From: Virgibacillus sp. AGTR
Lineage (GTDB): Bacteria; Bacillota; Bacilli; Bacillales; Amphibacillaceae
Direction of reading: 5' to 3'
Assembly (NCBI RefSeq): GCF_016919725.2
Contig: NZ_JAJERH010000018.1
Coordinates: forward strand, 1-59,113
DNA: 59,113 bases
Shown: in pieces, positions 24,034-32,936 of the stretch
Position numbering within the stretch: the stretch's first letter is position 1
Layout: every line of letters begins with the position of its first letter
Notes under the pieces: model-generated
What the model saw: the letters and a program-made list of their open reading frames with translations, nothing else
Databases searched by the model: none
What the model was told of the DNA's origin: nothing
Position numbers and translations under genes: made by a program

Positions 24034-25368
24034 TTGAAACATAGTCTACAAAAGAGTTTCGTCATTTTACTAGCAGCGATGGTAATGATGGTTTCTATCA
24101 TTGCAAAGCCATTTACTGCAAATGCTGCAGAAACATTGGATATTGAGGCAGAATCTGCGATATTAGTAGATGCAAATACTGGTAAAATTTTATTTGCCAA
24201 GAATGCGGATGTGGCTCTTCCTCCAGCTAGTATGACCAAAATGATGACAGAATATCTCGTATGGGAAGCCATCGAAAAGGGTCAAATCAGCTGGGATACA
24301 ACAACACAGATTAGTGACTATCCATACAGCATTTCTGCTAATGCTTCTTTTTCAGGAATAGGATTAGAACAATCGAAGGATTATAAAGTAAAAGATTTGT
24401 ATAACGCAATGGCAATCAACTCTGATAATGCTACTTCGATTGCATTAGCTGAATTGATTGCAGGTTCAGAAGCGGAATTTGTGAAAATGATGAATAAAAA
24501 GGGAGAGGAAATGGGGCTTCCTGACTTTAAATTCGTTAATTCCACTGGTTTAGACAATGAATCATTGGGAAAAAACCATCCAGAAGGAACAGATCCTAAT
24601 GGTACAAACTTGCTTTCTGCGGAATCTGCTGCGCTACTTGCCTATCATCTAGTAAATGACTATCCAGAATCGTTAGAGGTTTCTAGCATGCCATCCACCG
24701 AATTTGATGGAAAAGAGATCCGAAATTGGAACCACATGCTTCCGCATAAAACAACCTTTTTAGAGCAATTTTATTATGAAGGTGTAGATGGGTTAAAGAC
24801 AGGATATACTGATTTAGCTGGTTACTGCTTTACAGGAACAGCTAAAAAAAATAATCAGCGCTTGATTTCAGTTGTGATGCAAACGGATAGTGAAGAAAAG
24901 CGATTTGAGGAGACTGCCAAATTATTTAATTATGGTTTCCAACAGTTTGAAAGCACAGAGGTATTTCCGGCAGGACATCAAGTAAAAGGTAAATCCTCCC
25001 TTCCAGTAGCGAAAGGAAAGGAAGATCAGGTTGATATTTCTATTAAAGAAGGAATAACGATACCTATTAAGCCTAATGAAAAAGATAAATATAGTATGGA
25101 ATATACAATAAATAAAGATTTGTTAAATAAAGAGGGCAAATTGACTGCACCAATTAAAAAGGGAGAAAAGATTGGGACAGCACAGCTTAAATATAAGGGC
25201 GAGAATGACTATGGCTATATTATTAAAGATAGTAATAGTACGGTAGATGTTGTAGCGAATGAAACAGTTGAAAAATCCAACTGGTTTATGTTAACACTTG
25301 GAGCAATTGGTGATTTCTTTGCTGATTTATTTACGACAGTAGTTGATTGGGTGAAAGGCTTATTCTAA
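24034..25368 (+). CDS. dacA: D-alanyl-D-alanine carboxypeptidase DacA (PBP5)
   Basis: This penicillin-binding DD-carboxypeptidase trims the terminal D-Ala from peptidoglycan stem peptides. The start is a TTG after GGAGGT. A signal peptide (1-31, cleavage after TANA) precedes the catalytic domain, which has SMTK (66-69), SDN (130-132) and KTG (255-257). The C-terminal domain ends in an amphipathic helix (GDFFADLFTTVVDWVKGLF) that anchors low-molecular-weight PBPs to the outer membrane face. Length 444 matches B. subtilis DacA. Confidence 0.96.
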   Translation: MKHSLQKSFVILLAAMVMMVSIIAKPFTANAAETLDIEAESAILVDANTGKILFAKNADVALPPASMTKMMTEYLVWEAIEKGQISWDTTTQISDYPYSISANASFSGIGLEQSKDYKVKDLYNAMAINSDNATSIALAELIAGSEAEFVKMMNKKGEEMGLPDFKFVNSTGLDNESLGKNHPEGTDPNGTNLLSAESAALLAYHLVNDYPESLEVSSMPSTEFDGKEIRNWNHMLPHKTTFLEQFYYEGVDGLKTGYTDLAGYCFTGTAKKNNQRLISVVMQTDSEEKRFEETAKLFNYGFQQFESTEVFPAGHQVKGKSSLPVAKGKEDQVDISIKEGITIPIKPNEKDKYSMEYTINKDLLNKEGKLTAPIKKGEKIGTAQLKYKGENDYGYIIKDSNSTVDVVANETVEKSNWFMLTLGAIGDFFADLFTTVVDWVKGLF

Positions 25369-25421
25369 TCAATTTTTCTTGATCATCTGATATAGTTATT
25401 TTATAACAAGGGGGAGTTTAT

Positions 25422-26306
25422 ATGTCTCATACAGGTACAGAACGTGTAAAACGTGGTATGGCAGAAATGCAAAAGGGTGGCGTTATTATGGACGTTGTCA
25501 ATGCTGAACAGGCGAAGATTGCTGAGGAAGCAGGAGCAGTTGCGGTAATGGCTCTTGAACGTGTTCCATCTGATATACGAGCAGCTGGTGGTGTCGCTCG
25601 TATGGCGGACCCTACTATAACAGAAGAAGTGCTAAATGCTGTCTCGATTCCTGTAATGGCAAAGGCACGCATTGGACATATCACAGAAGCACGAGTGTTA
25701 GAAGCAATGGGTGTTGACTATATTGATGAAAGTGAAGTCTTAACACCAGCTGATGATGTGTATCATATTAATAAATCAGATTATACCGTACCATTTGTTT
25801 GTGGCTGTCGTAATCTAGGAGAAGCGGCACGTCGGATTGGCGAGGGTGCTTCCATGTTACGTACCAAAGGTGAACCTGGAACAGGGAATATTGTAGAAGC
25901 AGTTCGTCACATGCGTCAGGTACAATCAGAAATTAGGAAGCTTACTGCGATGTCAAGAGATGAAGTGATGACTTATGCCAAGGAGATAGGTGCACCGTTC
26001 GAATTACTAATCGAAATTCGTGAGGATGGCCGTCTACCTGTGGTTAATTTTGCAGCTGGTGGGATAGCGACACCAAGTGATGCTGCACTCATGATGGAGT
26101 TAGGGGCTGATGGTGTATTTGTTGGTTCAGGTATCTTCAAATCTGCAAATCCTGCCAAGTTTGCTAAGGCCATTGTAGAGGCGACAACACATTACCGAGA
26201 TTATAAATTGATTGCAGAACTTTCTAAGGACCTTGGGGTTGCCATGAAAGGTATTGAAATGAGCACCATTGAAGCACATGATCGTATGCAGGATCGTAGT
26301 GAATAG
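25422..26306 (+). CDS. pdxS: Pyridoxal 5'-phosphate synthase subunit PdxS
   Basis: This 294-residue barrel enzyme makes pyridoxal phosphate from ribose-5-phosphate, glyceraldehyde-3-phosphate and ammonia from PdxT. Active residues D24, K81 (VMAKARIGH) and K149 ([10 protein letters not shown]) are all in place. Length is identical to B. subtilis YaaD. GGGGGAG precedes the ATG, and pdxT follows after 15 bases. The order dacA-pdxS-pdxT-serS is the Bacillus order. Confidence 0.97.
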   Translation: MSHTGTERVKRGMAEMQKGGVIMDVVNAEQAKIAEEAGAVAVMALERVPSDIRAAGGVARMADPTITEEVLNAVSIPVMAKARIGHITEARVLEAMGVDYIDESEVLTPADDVYHINKSDYTVPFVCGCRNLGEAARRIGEGASMLRTKGEPGTGNIVEAVRHMRQVQSEIRKLTAMSRDEVMTYAKEIGAPFELLIEIREDGRLPVVNFAAGGIATPSDAALMMELGADGVFVGSGIFKSANPAKFAKAIVEATTHYRDYKLIAELSKDLGVAMKGIEMSTIEAHDRMQDRSE

Positions 26307-26321
26307 AAGGAAGGATTCCAT

Positions 26322-26906
26322 ATGACAACAATTGGAGTGCTTGCATTACAAGGTGCAGTCCGCGAGCATCTTCGGGCTGTAAAGGCTTGTGGTGCTAATG
26401 CAATAGAGATAAAACGAAAAGAACAGCTAGCTGAGATTGATGGATTAATTCTTCCTGGCGGTGAAAGCACAACGATTAGAAGATTAATTGACAGCTATGA
26501 CTTTTTTGATGCTATTCAAGATTTTGGTAAGCAAGGTAAGCCTATCTTTGGCACGTGTGCTGGAATGATTTTAATGGCGACTGCCATAAAGGATCAAGAT
26601 ACTGCACATTTAAAACTAATTGATATGGAAGTTGCTCGTAATGCATTTGGACGTCAGGTTGCGAGTTTTGAGGCCGATGTAGAGGTGCATGGTATTGCAG
26701 CAGATTTTAATGCTGTGTTTATTCGCGCGCCCTATGTTGTTAAAGCAGGACCCGATGTAGAGATACTTGCTACGTATAACGAACACATTGTTACAGTTAG
26801 ACAAGGTAACTATCTAGCAACAGCTTTTCATCCTGAATTAACAGATGATAATCGGATGATTGCTTATTTTGTTCAGATGGTTAAGAAAGCTGTAGCAAGT
26901 ACTTAA
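26322..26906 (+). CDS. pdxT: Pyridoxal 5'-phosphate synthase glutaminase subunit PdxT
   Basis: This 194-residue class I glutaminase feeds ammonia to PdxS. The catalytic triad is visible as C79 (GTCAGMI), H170 and E172 (HPEL), and LPGGEST forms the oxyanion strand. A ribosome site (AAGGAAGG) stands before the ATG. It is the last gene of the pdxST pair and is followed by a long hairpin. Confidence 0.97.
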   Translation: MTTIGVLALQGAVREHLRAVKACGANAIEIKRKEQLAEIDGLILPGGESTTIRRLIDSYDFFDAIQDFGKQGKPIFGTCAGMILMATAIKDQDTAHLKLIDMEVARNAFGRQVASFEADVEVHGIAADFNAVFIRAPYVVKAGPDVEILATYNEHIVTVRQGNYLATAFHPELTDDNRMIAYFVQMVKKAVAST

Positions 26907-26978
26907 CACTAGTAAACCTGATGAGACATAACTCAAATGCTTTTTCTTTGCATGTAGGAGTTTTATAATCAGAATAAG

Positions 26979-27086
26979 ACCGAACGAATTCGAATGCTAG
27001 TTAAAGGTGGTTATCCCGGAAGTTAGATTTTTCACTTTAACTTCCAGGGGACGGTACCATTGCTTCGAATTATCGTTCGGTTTTTT
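26979..27086 (+). terminator. Long branched hairpin terminator after pdxT
   Basis: ACCGAACGA (26979-26987) pairs with TCGTTCGGT (27073-27081). A second block, ATTCGAA with TTCGAAT, extends the stem and an inner GGAAGTTA/TAACTTCC stem caps it. The whole is a roughly 100-base foldback ending in TTTTTT. It is far longer than a normal terminator. The stretch from here to the serS promoter (27281) has no gene I can support. Confidence 0.65.
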
Positions 27087-27280
27087 GATTAGCGTACTAT
27101 GTCTGAGCCTTTTTTTATTCTCTTTTTGGTTGTCAACACCTTGCTCTATTACATTCACTTCAACATGTTGGGCGATAGGATACGGTAGCTGTAGCAAAAA
27201 ATGTTCTTCCAGATACATCTTTGGCATTATGGACGACAACAAACGAGGGATGGGGGTGCGCAGTTGCAAAAAAATGATAG

Positions 27281-27309
27281 TTGCATATACATAAAAAATC
27301 AGCTATGAT
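27281..27309 (+). promoter_or_regulatory. serS promoter
   Basis: TTGCAT (27281-27286), a 17-base spacer and TATGAT (27304-27309) lie just upstream of the T-box leader. Confidence 0.6.
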
Positions 27310-27315
27310 GTAATA

Positions 27316-27568
27316 TAATACCTATATAAAACGATGTTGACAGGAAATAGTAGTAGTTTATCTTCTTAAAGAGAATCGATGGTTGGTGTGAATCGATATT
27401 AGATAGCTATGAATCCATCCTTGAATTGGTTTATGGAATTCTTTGGATAGTAAGTAAACCCGGTGACGTACCGTTAAAACGATAAGCCGGAAGAGATTTC
27501 TCTTCAATCAGGGTGGCAACGCGGGAATTTTACTCTCGTCCCTATTTCATTAGGGACGGGAGTTTTTT
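27316..27568 (+). ncRNA. T-box riboswitch (tRNA-Ser sensing) of serS
   Basis: The leader has the T-box core AGGGTGGCAACGCGG (27510-27524). A terminator follows: CTCTCGTCCCT (27533-27543) pairs with AGGGACGGGAG (27552-27562), then TTTTTT. In stem I the specifier context GAA-UCC-A places a serine codon at 27414-27416. The core has CAAC where CACC is usual. Uncharged tRNA-Ser with a GGA anticodon would stabilise the antiterminator and allow serS transcription. Confidence 0.93.
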
Positions 27569-27608
27569 GATTTTTATTTATTAGACATAACTAAGGAGGA
27601 CAATTGTA

Positions 27609-28883
27609 ATGCTAGACATGAAATTTTTACGAAACAATTTTCAAGAAGTGAAAGCAAAATTAACCCATCGTGGCGAAGATTTATCAGAGCTGGATCGTTT
27701 TGAGGACCTTGACGAAAACCGGCGTAAGCTTATAGCTGAAACAGAACAGCTGAAGGCAAAGCGAAATGAAGCATCTAAACAAATATCTGTATTAAAAAGA
27801 GAAAAGAAAGATGCAGAGCCAGCTATCAAGGAAATGCGCGAGGTTGGTGAAAAGATTGCTATACTGGATAAAAATTTAAAAGAAATCGAGGAACAATTGG
27901 GGCAAATTATGCTATCCATTCCAAACATTCCACATGAAAGTGTACCTGTTGGTGAAGATGAAGATGATAACATTGAAGTGCGTCAATGGGGCGAACGTCC
28001 AAACTTTGCTTATGAAGCTCAACCACATTGGGATATCGCAACAAATTTGGGTATATTGGATTTTGAACGTGCAGGGAAAGTGACTGGCAGCCGTTTTGTA
28101 TTCTACAAAGGCTTAGGGGCACGCTTAGAGCGTGCTTTATGGAATTTTATGATGGATCTACATGCGGATGAACATGGTTATGAGGAAATGATTCCACCAT
28201 ATATGGTAAATCGTACAAGTATGACCGGAACAGGACAGCTGCCGAAGTTCGAGGAGGATGCATTTAAATTAGTTGATTGGGATTACTTTATGGCACCAAC
28301 CGCGGAAGTACCAGTAACGAATTATCATCGGGATGAAATCTTATCTAGTGATGACTTGCCAAAAAAATATGCCGCATTTAGTGGGTGCTTCCGTTCTGAA
28401 GCAGGATCAGCAGGTAGAGATACTAGAGGATTGATTCGCCAGCATCAATTTAATAAAGTGGAGCTTGTTCATTTTGTTAAACCAGAAGAATCTTATGAAA
28501 CATTGGAAATGTTGACTGGACATGCAGAAAAAGTATTACAGTTATTAGAGCTACCATATCGTGTTATGAGCATGTGTACTGGTGATCTAGGTTTTACAGC
28601 AGCAAAAAAATATGATATTGAGGTTTGGATCCCTAGTCAAAACACGTATCGTGAAATTTCTTCTTGTTCTAATTTTGAGGATTTCCAAGCTAGGCGAGCG
28701 GGGATACGATTCCGTAGAGATGTAAAAGCTAAACCGGAATTCGTGCATACGCTCAATGGTTCTGGTCTAGCGATTGGTCGTACTGTTGCAGCAATCCTCG
28801 AAAATTATCAGCAAGCAGATGGTACTGTTGAGATCCCTAAAGTATTAAAACCTTATATGGGCGGAAAAGAAGTAATTAAATAG
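27609..28883 (+). CDS. serS: Seryl-tRNA synthetase
   Basis: This is a 424-residue class II synthetase. The N-terminal long antiparallel coiled coil (about 30-100) binds the tRNA-Ser variable arm. Motif 2 is [15 protein letters not shown] (261-275) with QHQF after it, and motif 3 is in [16 protein letters not shown] near the C-terminus. AAGGAGG precedes the ATG. The T-box leader upstream links its expression to serine charging, and a terminator follows at 28894. Confidence 0.97.
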   Translation: MLDMKFLRNNFQEVKAKLTHRGEDLSELDRFEDLDENRRKLIAETEQLKAKRNEASKQISVLKREKKDAEPAIKEMREVGEKIAILDKNLKEIEEQLGQIMLSIPNIPHESVPVGEDEDDNIEVRQWGERPNFAYEAQPHWDIATNLGILDFERAGKVTGSRFVFYKGLGARLERALWNFMMDLHADEHGYEEMIPPYMVNRTSMTGTGQLPKFEEDAFKLVDWDYFMAPTAEVPVTNYHRDEILSSDDLPKKYAAFSGCFRSEAGSAGRDTRGLIRQHQFNKVELVHFVKPEESYETLEMLTGHAEKVLQLLELPYRVMSMCTGDLGFTAAKKYDIEVWIPSQNTYREISSCSNFEDFQARRAGIRFRRDVKAKPEFVHTLNGSGLAIGRTVAAILENYQQADGTVEIPKVLKPYMGGKEVIK

Positions 28884-28893
28884 TTTATTCTAA

Positions 28894-28933
28894 AAGCGTG
28901 CCGGAATTATATAAATCGGCACGCTTCTATTTT
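28894..28933 (+). terminator. Terminator after serS
   Basis: AAGCGTGCCG (28894-28903) pairs perfectly with CGGCACGCTT (28917-28926), followed by CTATTTTA. Confidence 0.88.
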
Positions 28934-28959
28934 AGTTGTCGCTGGATGAGGATTAATCT

Positions 28960-29046
28960 GTGAGCATCAGTGAACTTCAAAGGAACATTAACGAAAAACT
29001 GGTGACTTCAAACAATCATCTAGAAAAAATTCTTTTAAACCTCTAA
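28960..29046 (+). CDS. Possible 28-residue peptide
   Basis: A GTG start with GAGGA 6-8 bases upstream opens 28 codons (MSISELQRNINEKLVTSNNH then LEKILLNL) ending in TAA. Composition is protein-like and helical. It lies between the serS terminator and a Fur box, so it would need its own promoter. It could be chance or the N-terminal remnant of a lost gene. Confidence 0.2.
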   Translation: MSISELQRNINEKLVTSNNHLEKILLNL

Positions 29047-29053
29047 AATGATG

Positions 29054-29102
29054 TAGACAAAGTGATCAAGGATTGCTACTATATAAATGATAATGATTAT
29101 CA
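29054..29102 (+). promoter_or_regulatory. Promoter with Fur box, iron-siderophore operon
   Basis: TAGACA (29054-29059), a 17-base spacer and TACTAT (29077-29082) form the likely promoter. The perfect 7-1-7 Fur box TGATAATGATTATCA (29088-29102) sits immediately downstream, where bound Fur would block transcription when iron is plentiful. Confidence 0.88.
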
Positions 29103-29150
29103 ATTTCATTAGGTTAGATAGTTCTTTTTGATAAGGAAGTGGGAAGAAAT

Positions 29151-30200
29151 ATGGCTGCAGAGTCTCGGACATCCGATCTACATACAACAACGAAATCTAT
29201 TAAATCTAGACCACTGCCAGCAATGATTATTTTAATTGGTGGTATTATCGCAACTATATTTGCTCTGACACTTTCTATTTCTATAGGTGCAGCTGATATT
29301 ACATTTTCCACTGTATGGGAAGCGATATTTCATTATGATCCAACCAGTACTTCACACTCCATTATTCAGGAACTAAGACTTCCTAGAACCTTAGCTGGAG
29401 TTTTAGTTGGTGCATCTTTTGCTGTAGCTGGAGCGATGATGCAAGGGATGACAAGGAATCCATTAGCTGATCCAGGAATATTAGGGATCAATGCAGGAGC
29501 GGTCTTTATGGTCGCCATTTGCTTTGCGCTCTTTCCTGGGATGTCTTACAATGGATTAATTCTCTTTTCATTTATAGGTGCAGGTGTAAGCGTCGTTCTT
29601 GTATTTGGTATTAGTTCGATGGGAAAAGGAGTAGTAACACCTGTAAAAATAGTGTTAGCTGGAGCTGCTGTAACAGCATTTTTTACAGCTTTAAGTGAAG
29701 GTATAGGCATTTATTTCAGTTTAAGTCAGGATTTGGCTTTTTGGTTTGCTGGCGGTATAGCAGGTGTGAAATGGACACAGTTAAAATTAATGTTTCCATG
29801 GGTTCTCGGCGCGCTGATTGCAGCTATGCTGTTATCGAAATCAATTACGATCCTAAGTCTTGGTGATGATGTAGCCAAAGGATTAGGACAGCGGACGAAG
29901 CTTGTACGTGCAGCAGGCTTTATTATCGTGTTGTTAATAGCTGGAGTTGCTGTCGCAGTTGCTGGTCCAATAGGTTTTGTTGGCTTAATTGTTCCGCATA
30001 TTGCCCGCTTTTTTGTTGGAGTTGATTATCGGCTTATTATTCCATGCTCAGCTGTGATAGGCGGCTTTCTTACTTGTATAGCAGATATAGGTGCGCGTAT
30101 GATTAATGCACCACAAGAAACGCCAATTGGTGCGTTATTTGCTTTAATTGGTGTTCCATTCTTCCTTTATGTTGCTAGAAAAGAAAGGAGGAATCTGTGA
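29151..30200 (+). CDS. Iron-siderophore ABC transporter permease (FecCD family), first subunit
   Basis: This is an integral membrane protein of about 349 residues with roughly nine membrane segments. FecCD signatures are visible: LRLPRTLAGVLVGASFAVAG, GMTRNPLADPGILGINAGA and the C-terminal PIGFVGLIVPHIAR, the coupling region that contacts the ATPase. The ATG at 29151 is chosen over a GTG 12 bases upstream because it has GGGAAG in range. It overlaps the next gene by one base. The Fur box upstream marks it as iron-repressed. B. subtilis YfiZ-YfhA pairs are the closest arrangement I know. Confidence 0.9.
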   Translation: MAAESRTSDLHTTTKSIKSRPLPAMIILIGGIIATIFALTLSISIGAADITFSTVWEAIFHYDPTSTSHSIIQELRLPRTLAGVLVGASFAVAGAMMQGMTRNPLADPGILGINAGAVFMVAICFALFPGMSYNGLILFSFIGAGVSVVLVFGISSMGKGVVTPVKIVLAGAAVTAFFTALSEGIGIYFSLSQDLAFWFAGGIAGVKWTQLKLMFPWVLGALIAAMLLSKSITILSLGDDVAKGLGQRTKLVRAAGFIIVLLIAGVAVAVAGPIGFVGLIVPHIARFFVGVDYRLIIPCSAVIGGFLTCIADIGARMINAPQETPIGALFALIGVPFFLYVARKERRNL

Positions 30201-31225
30201 TGCGCTCTATAGGAATACGGTCCGAAGATGAACGAACAAGAAAACGGATTCTTATATTACTTATATTTATTGTTTTAATTGTGCTTACTTTTGTTATTAG
30301 TGTTAATATTGGCGCGATCCGTTTAGCCCCTTCTGAATTGCTACAAACAATCATTGGAAATGGGACCGCCCAGCAAGAATTGATTTTATTTGAATTTAGA
30401 CTTCCACGAATTATCATCTCTATGTTAGTTGGTGCGGGGCTAGCAGTTTCCGGCTGTATTTTGCAAGGAGTAGCACGTAATCCTTTAGCAGAGCCGGGAA
30501 TATTAGGGATAACTACAGGTGCAGGACTAATGGTAGTTTTAGCATTAGCATACTACCCAGTTGGCGAAAGTATACCCGTTGGTCTACTGCCGTTTCTATC
30601 CTTAATTGGTGGCATTAGTACGGCGATTATTATTTACATGCTAGCTTACGATAGGCATAATGGCTTGTTACCTAATCGTCTGGTGTTAAATGGAATTGCG
30701 GTAGCAGCTGGATTAAATGCAATTCTATTAGTTGTCTCCTTACAACTTCCAGAACAAAAGTATGATGTGTTAGCAGTTTGGATGGCAGGAAGGATTTGGG
30801 GGGCTGAATGGCGCTTCGTATTTACGCTATTACCATGGATGATTATTCTATTACCATATATCTTTTTGAAAGCACGAACGCTTGATGTCTTAACTTTTGG
30901 TGATGAAGTGGCTACAGGGCTAGGGGTTTCCGTGGAGAAAGAGCGATTAAAGGTAGTCGCTGCTTCGGTTGGATTAGCTTCTGCTTGTATATCTGTTAGT
31001 GGAGGCATCGCCTTTGTCGGCTTAATAGGCCCACATCTAGCAAGAAAATTAATTGGACCAAATCACCGTTTTCTATTACCGTTATCTGCTGTTGCAGGGG
31101 CTCTACTATTACTTGCTGCAGATACTATTGGAAAAGCAATTTTACAGCCATCTGAAATACCCGCCGGAATTGTAGTTGCAATTATTGGAGCACCATATTT
31201 TCTATATTTGTTGAGTAAATCGTAA
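30200..31225 (+). CDS. Iron-siderophore ABC transporter permease (FecCD family), second subunit
   Basis: This 341-residue partner permease has the same family signatures: FRLPRIIISMLVGAGLAVSG, GVARNPLAEPGILGITTGAG and GIAFVGLIGPHLARKLIG. The ATG at 30200 shares a base with the upstream TGA and has AAGGAGG 8 bases away; a GTG at 30197 is the alternative. Two permeases plus a binding lipoprotein make a complete importer except for the ATPase, which is not encoded in the window. Confidence 0.9.
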   Translation: MRSIGIRSEDERTRKRILILLIFIVLIVLTFVISVNIGAIRLAPSELLQTIIGNGTAQQELILFEFRLPRIIISMLVGAGLAVSGCILQGVARNPLAEPGILGITTGAGLMVVLALAYYPVGESIPVGLLPFLSLIGGISTAIIIYMLAYDRHNGLLPNRLVLNGIAVAAGLNAILLVVSLQLPEQKYDVLAVWMAGRIWGAEWRFVFTLLPWMIILLPYIFLKARTLDVLTFGDEVATGLGVSVEKERLKVVAASVGLASACISVSGGIAFVGLIGPHLARKLIGPNHRFLLPLSAVAGALLLLAADTIGKAILQPSEIPAGIVVAIIGAPYFLYLLSKS

Positions 31226-31261
31226 GGTTAATAAAAAATGAAAAAGAAAAGAGGATTATAG

Positions 31262-32251
31262 ATGAAATTTTCACGGATACTTCCATTCAGTTTCTGTTTA
31301 TTAATAATTTTTCTGCTAGCAGCTTGTGGAGATAGTGATAAAGAAGAAAAAGCAGAGAACAGTAAAGCGGATGATACAAAACAATCAGAGGAACAAGCTG
31401 AGCAAACACGTGTATATGAAAGTCCAAATGGAGAGGTAGAAATTCCGGCAAATCCAGAACGAGTTTTAGTCGCTGATCAGGATTATGTTGGTTATGCATT
31501 AGCTCTAGGAGTAACACCAATTGCAACTACTGGCTGGATATTTGATTCCCCATATTTTAAAGATCAATTATCTGATACGAAAAATGTAGGAGATAAAACG
31601 TCAATTAGCATAGAAGAGGTAATTGCACTTAAACCGGACTTAATTATTACGTATTCAGAAGATAAATATGAACAGCTTGCAAAAGTCGCTCCTACTGTGT
31701 TAATTCCTTTTGGTACTTATAATTATCGAGAAATGCTTACCGAATTCGGAAAAATATTAAATAAAGAGGAAGCAGTAAAGGACTATTTTGCTACCTTCGA
31801 TGAGAAAGTAGAAGAAAAGAAAAAAGAAATAGCAGATGTCATTGAGAACGATGAAAAAGTCGTTATTATTGAACTTGCTGAAAAAGAAATATACTTGTTT
31901 GGTGAGTCTTACGGAAGAGGCGGAGAAATCATTTACAATCAACTTGGTTTGAGTGCTCCGGAAAAGGCTGCTGAAGAAGCAAAAGATGAAGGTTGGGCAA
32001 GTATTTCATTAGAAGCTGTGCCCGAATTTCTAGAAGAAGCCGATCATATATTCATTGGTGTAAGAGAATCAGAAAATGGAGATACAGAAGAACGGAAGTC
32101 AGATGTTACCTCGTTAACAATGTGGGAAAACTTACCTGCAGTTAAAAACGGGAATGTTTATGATTATAAAGTCCAAAATATGTATTTTTCCGATCCAATT
32201 GCATTAAGTCATCAATTAGATTTCATTGTTGATAAATTAAAATCAGAATAA
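31262..32251 (+). CDS. Iron-siderophore-binding lipoprotein
   Basis: This 329-residue class III substrate-binding protein has a signal peptide with lipobox LAAC (C22) and an acidic linker (about 25-48). The periplasmic-binding fold begins at EIPANPERVLV. The block LKPDLIITY and the GRGGEIIYNQLGL segment are typical of Fe(III)-siderophore binders. It is encoded directly downstream of the two permeases and ends at a strong terminator. The ligand cannot be told from sequence. It is related to the second binding lipoprotein at 35267-36238 but is not a recent copy. Confidence 0.88.
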   Translation: MKFSRILPFSFCLLIIFLLAACGDSDKEEKAENSKADDTKQSEEQAEQTRVYESPNGEVEIPANPERVLVADQDYVGYALALGVTPIATTGWIFDSPYFKDQLSDTKNVGDKTSISIEEVIALKPDLIITYSEDKYEQLAKVAPTVLIPFGTYNYREMLTEFGKILNKEEAVKDYFATFDEKVEEKKKEIADVIENDEKVVIIELAEKEIYLFGESYGRGGEIIYNQLGLSAPEKAAEEAKDEGWASISLEAVPEFLEEADHIFIGVRESENGDTEERKSDVTSLTMWENLPAVKNGNVYDYKVQNMYFSDPIALSHQLDFIVDKLKSE

Positions 32252-32267
32252 ATAGGATTGTGATATG

Positions 32268-32329
32268 CTCCCCTTAAGGTAGACAGATTAAAAAATAAAA
32301 ATCTGTATCTACATGAAGGGGAGTTTTTT
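32268..32329 (+). terminator. Terminator of the iron-siderophore operon
   Basis: CTCCCCTT (32268-32275) pairs with AAGGGGAG (32316-32323). An inner stem (GACAGATT/AATCTGT) is present and TTTTTT follows. Confidence 0.9.
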
Positions 32330-32370
32330 ATTGTTTCTTCCTTCTTTTGTCTCAGCATCTTTTTTAAAAG

Positions 32371-32575
32371 TTAAGAAAGTATAAAATCAGTACAATGACT
32401 GCGTTAAGCGAAGTAGTTATTTTGAAATGTTTGATGTATATTGGCAATGCTCCGACTAATTACTTCGCTTTCCGTGGGCGCGACCTCAACTAACTTTGCA
32501 AAGAAGAACACGTTGCAAAGTGGATTTTTGGCTCGCGCTATTCCCGCAGGAGTCTACGTAATTCGTCTCCGCTAT
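32371..32575 (+). repeat. Dispersed repeat family E, most complete copy
   Basis: The left half (32371-32483) matches both window ends. The right half (about 32484-32575, with GACCTCAACTAACTTTGCAA and CCCGCAGGAGTCT) matches the reverse complement of 44581-44690. This copy shows that the two half-repeats are one element of about 205 bases. It is non-coding. Confidence 0.85.
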
Positions 32576-32711
32576 GAGAAGGTGCAACAATTCTTGTCAT
32601 AAGTAATAGGTTGACTTTTTTTACAATGGGTAAAGTGAAAATCGCTATCCGTGAGTATAAAAGCAGCTGTGTTACTTCATGCTAGCGTTGTAGAGCCTGA
32701 TAATAGCGAAG

Positions 32712-32825
32712 GCCGGCCACTTCAACTCCTGTGGGAAATGTTTGACCTGAAGATCCACTTTTTTGAGCGGGTTTTGCTAAAAAAGTTAGCTGAAGGACAA
32801 ACCCCATGGAAAGGGAAGTGGGCAG
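32712..32825 (-). repeat. Dispersed repeat family E, diverged inverted half copy
   Basis: It aligns with the half element at 44581-44690 (GAAGATCCAC, AAGTTAGCTGA and CATGGAAAGGGAAG correspond), in opposite orientation to the copy at 32371. The two form a loose inverted pair about 140 bases apart. A short frame across it is not a credible gene. Confidence 0.6.
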
Positions 32826-32848
32826 CCGGAGTGGTGGTCAAGTAAGAA

Positions 32849-32873
32849 GTAGCTATTATTCCATAATAGCTAC
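32849..32873. other. Perfect 11-bp hairpin with 3-base loop
   Basis: GTAGCTATTAT (32849-32859) and ATAATAGCTAC (32863-32873) surround TCC. It is not followed by a U tract and lies between two repeats in a gene-free stretch. Confidence 0.45.
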
Positions 32874-32936
32874 TAGAGGGAGCGTAAATCTGAGCATGTA
32901 GTGATAAGGACTGAGCGAATTTTGCTCCGTTTTTTT

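Noticed and set aside
26997-27269. Minus-strand 90-residue frame between pdxT and serS
   Set aside because: It overlaps the long foldback terminator, has no ribosome site, and its composition follows the hairpin sequence. No family is recognised.
32651-32845. 64-residue frame in the repeat cluster
   Set aside because: It runs through an inverted family E copy and is explained by repeat sequence.
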